Both the position numbers and the translations under genes were made by a program. A stretch of 64,000 bases of DNA from Cellulomonas palmilytica (lineage in GTDB: Bacteria > Actinomycetota > Actinomycetes > Actinomycetales > Cellulomonadaceae), in the NCBI RefSeq assembly GCF_021590045.1, contig NZ_CP062221.1, forward strand, positions 186,001-250,000. The letters are read 5' to 3'. Below, one piece after another: positions 61,923 through 64,000 of the stretch; position 1 is the first letter of the stretch; each line of letters starts with the position of its first letter. The notes beneath the pieces were generated by a model that worked only from the letters and a program-made list of their open reading frames with translations, was not told the origin of the DNA and made no database searches.

Positions 61923-64000
61923 CTAACCGACGTTCTCGGTGCGCAGCGTGATAGCGCCGACGAGGTACTGGTCGCCGCTGGTGCTGGGCGTGAGCGAGGA
62001 GACCTCGCACGGGAGCGTCGCGGGGGCGAAACCCTTGGCGTCGATGCCGAGCGACGACGCGTGCGACCAGCCGACCGCTGACGAGTCGAACGCGTTCTCG
62101 GCGCTGCCGGGCGTGCCGTCGTACCGCAGCGGCGTGAGGTCGGTGGTCGCCGCGGTGCACAGGCCGCCGAGGCGCAGCCGGTCGCCGCTGAGCGTCCGGT
62201 CGCCCTCCCACCCGACGACGCCGACCCGCGCCTTCGAACCGGCAGGCGCGGCGAACCGGAACGCGGCGGGCTCCGCGGCCGTGCCGACCCACAGCGACCC
62301 GTCGTAGACGGTCACGCGGGCGTCGCCCGGCGCGGAGTACACGACGACGAGCGACCAGCCGCCGTAGTAGGTCGGGTCCGAGTCCTTGCGCGTCGTGCTC
62401 ACGGCCATGTCGGCGAGGGACCACGTCCCGCCGCCTCGCGCGCGCACGAGGTCGGTGACGTCGGCGAACGTCGAGTAGTACTCGCGGTACTGCCCGTCGG
62501 TGCGCCGGGTGCTCTCGCCGTGGACGGGGGCGTACGCGCCGCCCGGGCCGCGCACGAGCGCGCGCTCGACCGGTGCGCTCCATCCGTCGCCGCTGCCGCG
62601 CACGGCGGACCAGTACAGCCCGGCGAACGCGATCTCGCGCCCCTGGGGGACGAGCACCGTGGTGCTCGACGAGACCGGGACCGTGGCGCGCGGCCCGCTC
62701 GGCGGCGCCTGGTCGACGGGCTTCATCTCCTGCGAGTTGTTGTCCCGCTTGCCGCTGAGCGCCTCCTGGCACTCCTTGCGTCCCGGGTCGCACGAGAGCA
62801 CCGCGGCACCGGCCTCGGTCACGTCCCATCCGCCGGTCGTCGTCGTGAAGCGCTGCGCGAGCCCGCCGGACCGACCGGGCACGGCGGCGGTCCCGGTCAC
62901 CGGCTCGTCGAGACCGACGGCGGTCGCCGAGAGCTTCACCGTCCCGGTCGCGGAGTACGTCGAGCGCACCGGGAGCAGGACCTCGCCCGTCTCGCCCGCC
63001 CCGAGCACGGGCCAGGTGCACTCGACCGTGCGCCCCTTCGGGTCGACCGTGCACTCGTCGGGCACGGTCACGCCACCGGTCTCGTGCACGACGAGGTTGC
63101 CCGGCAGGGTCGCGCGCAGGAGGACCTGCGCCGCGTCGGCCGCGAGCTCGTCGTCGTCGGTCACGAGCACGCCGAACGCGAGCTGCCCGAGGTCGCCGGA
63201 CTGCAGCACGACGTCCGCGGAACGCACCTCGAGTCCCGGTGCCCGGCCCCGCACCTCGACCGTCGTGCTCGCGCCGTCGGCGTCGTCGGCGGACGCGGCG
63301 ACGACGACCGCGCCGAGCGCGCCCACGGCTCCGGGCTCGGCGACGAGCGGCAGCCCGACGGTCACGCTCTCGTCCGCGGCGAGGCCCGGGCCGGTGCACC
63401 GCACGCGCGGCCCGTCGACGGCGCAGCTCCAGCCGTCGAACTGCCCGCCCCAGGTGAGGCCCTGCGGCAGCGTCACGTCGAGGGTGACCGCGTCGGCCGG
63501 CAGGTCGCCGGTGTTCCGCACGGCGACGTCGGTGACGCTCGTGTGGCCGCCTGCCACGGTCAGCGCCGTCGGCTCGGCCGTGAGGGCGAGGGTCGCGGGT
63601 TCCTGCAGCGTGACGGGGACCCCCGAGCGGGCCGACGACGCGGGCGCGGGACTCAGCAGCACCTCGACGGGAGCGGCGGTGGCGTCACGTGTCGCGCGCA
63701 GACCGACGGTCAGCGGCACCTGCCCGCGGCCCGGCAGCCCGTCGCGCGTGCACACCACGGTCGCGCCCGGCTCGCAGGCCCACCCCGGGGACGCGACCGA
63801 CCCGGTCCACGTGAGGCCGTCCGGCAGCACGAGCTCGGCGCGCGCCCGGTCGCCCGCGGAGCGGCCCGCGTTGCGCAGGTCGAACGTCACGTCCCGCACC
63901 CGGCCCGCGACGAGCGCGAGCGACTCCTGCGCGGACGCGACCGCGAGACGCGCGGGGCTGGGCGTCACGTGCACCGCGAGCGGCGGCGGCCGGTAGTCGA
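61923..64000 (-). CDS. Large secreted multidomain beta-sandwich protein (5' end beyond window)
   Basis: The frame is open to the right edge, so the N-terminus and signal lie outside (about 692 residues seen). Three successive DUF11/CARDB-like beta-sandwich units occur (LPDGLTWTGS, LPQGLTWGGQ, ATLPGNLVVHETG), each with paired cysteines, followed by a C-terminal domain from about 62.8 kb with IAFAGLYWSAV, TYYGGWSLVVVYS and VGVVGWEGDRTLSGD, a pattern of actinobacterial surface proteins. No LPXTG or membrane anchor is seen at the C-terminus. Probably cell-wall or secreted adhesion/structural protein. Confidence 0.78.
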   Translation of the reverse strand, partial: DYRPPPLAVHVTPSPARLAVASAQESLALVAGRVRDVTFDLRNAGRSAGDRARAELVLPDGLTWTGSVASPGWACEPGATVVCTRDGLPGRGQVPLTVGLRATRDATAAPVEVLLSPAPASSARSGVPVTLQEPATLALTAEPTALTVAGGHTSVTDVAVRNTGDLPADAVTLDVTLPQGLTWGGQFDGWSCAVDGPRVRCTGPGLAADESVTVGLPLVAEPGAVGALGAVVVAASADDADGASTTVEVRGRAPGLEVRSADVVLQSGDLGQLAFGVLVTDDDELAADAAQVLLRATLPGNLVVHETGGVTVPDECTVDPKGRTVECTWPVLGAGETGEVLLPVRSTYSATGTVKLSATAVGLDEPVTGTAAVPGRSGGLAQRFTTTTGGWDVTEAGAAVLSCDPGRKECQEALSGKRDNNSQEMKPVDQAPPSGPRATVPVSSSTTVLVPQGREIAFAGLYWSAVRGSGDGWSAPVERALVRGPGGAYAPVHGESTRRTDGQYREYYSTFADVTDLVRARGGGTWSLADMAVSTTRKDSDPTYYGGWSLVVVYSAPGDARVTVYDGSLWVGTAAEPAAFRFAAPAGSKARVGVVGWEGDRTLSGDRLRLGGLCTAATTDLTPLRYDGTPGSAENAFDSSAVGWSHASSLGIDAKGFAPATLPCEVSSLTPSTSGDQYLVGAITLRTENVG

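Overview
The window comes from a very G+C-rich Gram-positive actinobacterium, most likely a Micrococcales member of the Cellulomonas type. The evidence is WhiB, GlnR and Crp/GlxR-type regulators, two mycothiol-dependent-type DinB-fold proteins, the order dnaX-recR-DUF5063, the nth-crp-WhiB-PBP order known from Mycobacterium and Streptomyces, and near-total G/C at third codon positions. It reads as ordinary chromosome. I see no transposase, integrase, phage gene, CRISPR array or plasmid function.

Layout. 1-2.6 kb (minus strand): a small membrane peptide, a nitrobindin-like protein and a YgfZ folate-binding protein cut by the left edge, then a polytopic membrane protein. 2.8-5.8 kb (plus): glnR overlapping nhaA, and an epoxide-hydrolase-like protein without its nucleophile. 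5.8-12.9 kb: nth, a small conserved gene, the cAMP-type regulator crp, RidA/DUF4177, a WblA/WhiB4-type regulator, a PASTA-bearing bifunctional penicillin-binding protein and its coupled metallophosphoesterase, ending in tRNA-Pro. 13.1-18.6 kb (minus): a histidine kinase, response regulator and DUF4097 operon, and lysC-asd. 18.7-22 kb: a thioredoxin/DUF4395 pair and an ABC-2 exporter. 22.1-28.8 kb: DUF5063, recR, dnaX, a LysE exporter divergent from an AsnC regulator, an acetyltransferase, the SRP RNA and tRNA-Ser(GGA). 29-30.8 kb: a YciI/DGPF protein with an ECF42-type sigma factor. 30.8-36.3 kb: a two-component system divergent from a lipoprotein and MacAB-like efflux operon. 36.5-49.4 kb: idi, two DinB-fold proteins, a GH114-like lipoprotein, a DksA-like protein, a cold-shock protein, a LytR_C locus, an NCS2 permease, a GT87 membrane glycosyltransferase, an LLM flavin oxidoreductase, a Nei/Fpg glycosylase and a divergent FtsH-like protease. 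49.6-64 kb: an L,D-transpeptidase, secreted proteins, a nitrilase, succinate-semialdehyde dehydrogenase, a divergent TetR/MFS pair, tRNA-Ser(CGA), a sirtuin, tadA, upp, an NAD-binding protein and a large surface protein cut by the right edge.

How it works together. Nearly every operon is joined by ATGA/GTGA start-stop overlaps. At least fourteen genes have a TANNNT-like -10 hexamer 6-7 bases before the start codon, so leaderless transcription is common. Long perfect or near-perfect palindromes sit at gene ends. Some belong to dispersed families with two or more copies in this window.

The most unusual items are: (i) a chain of overlapping five-codon mini-ORFs built from a 14-bp tandem repeat, ending exactly on the start codon of the gene at 59218; (ii) the dispersed palindrome families; (iii) 11-bp-periodic direct-repeat arrays upstream of glnR and of a DUF2510 gene; (iv) a His/Asp-rich coding segment one base out of frame with a TetR gene; and (v) family members lacking their hallmark residues.
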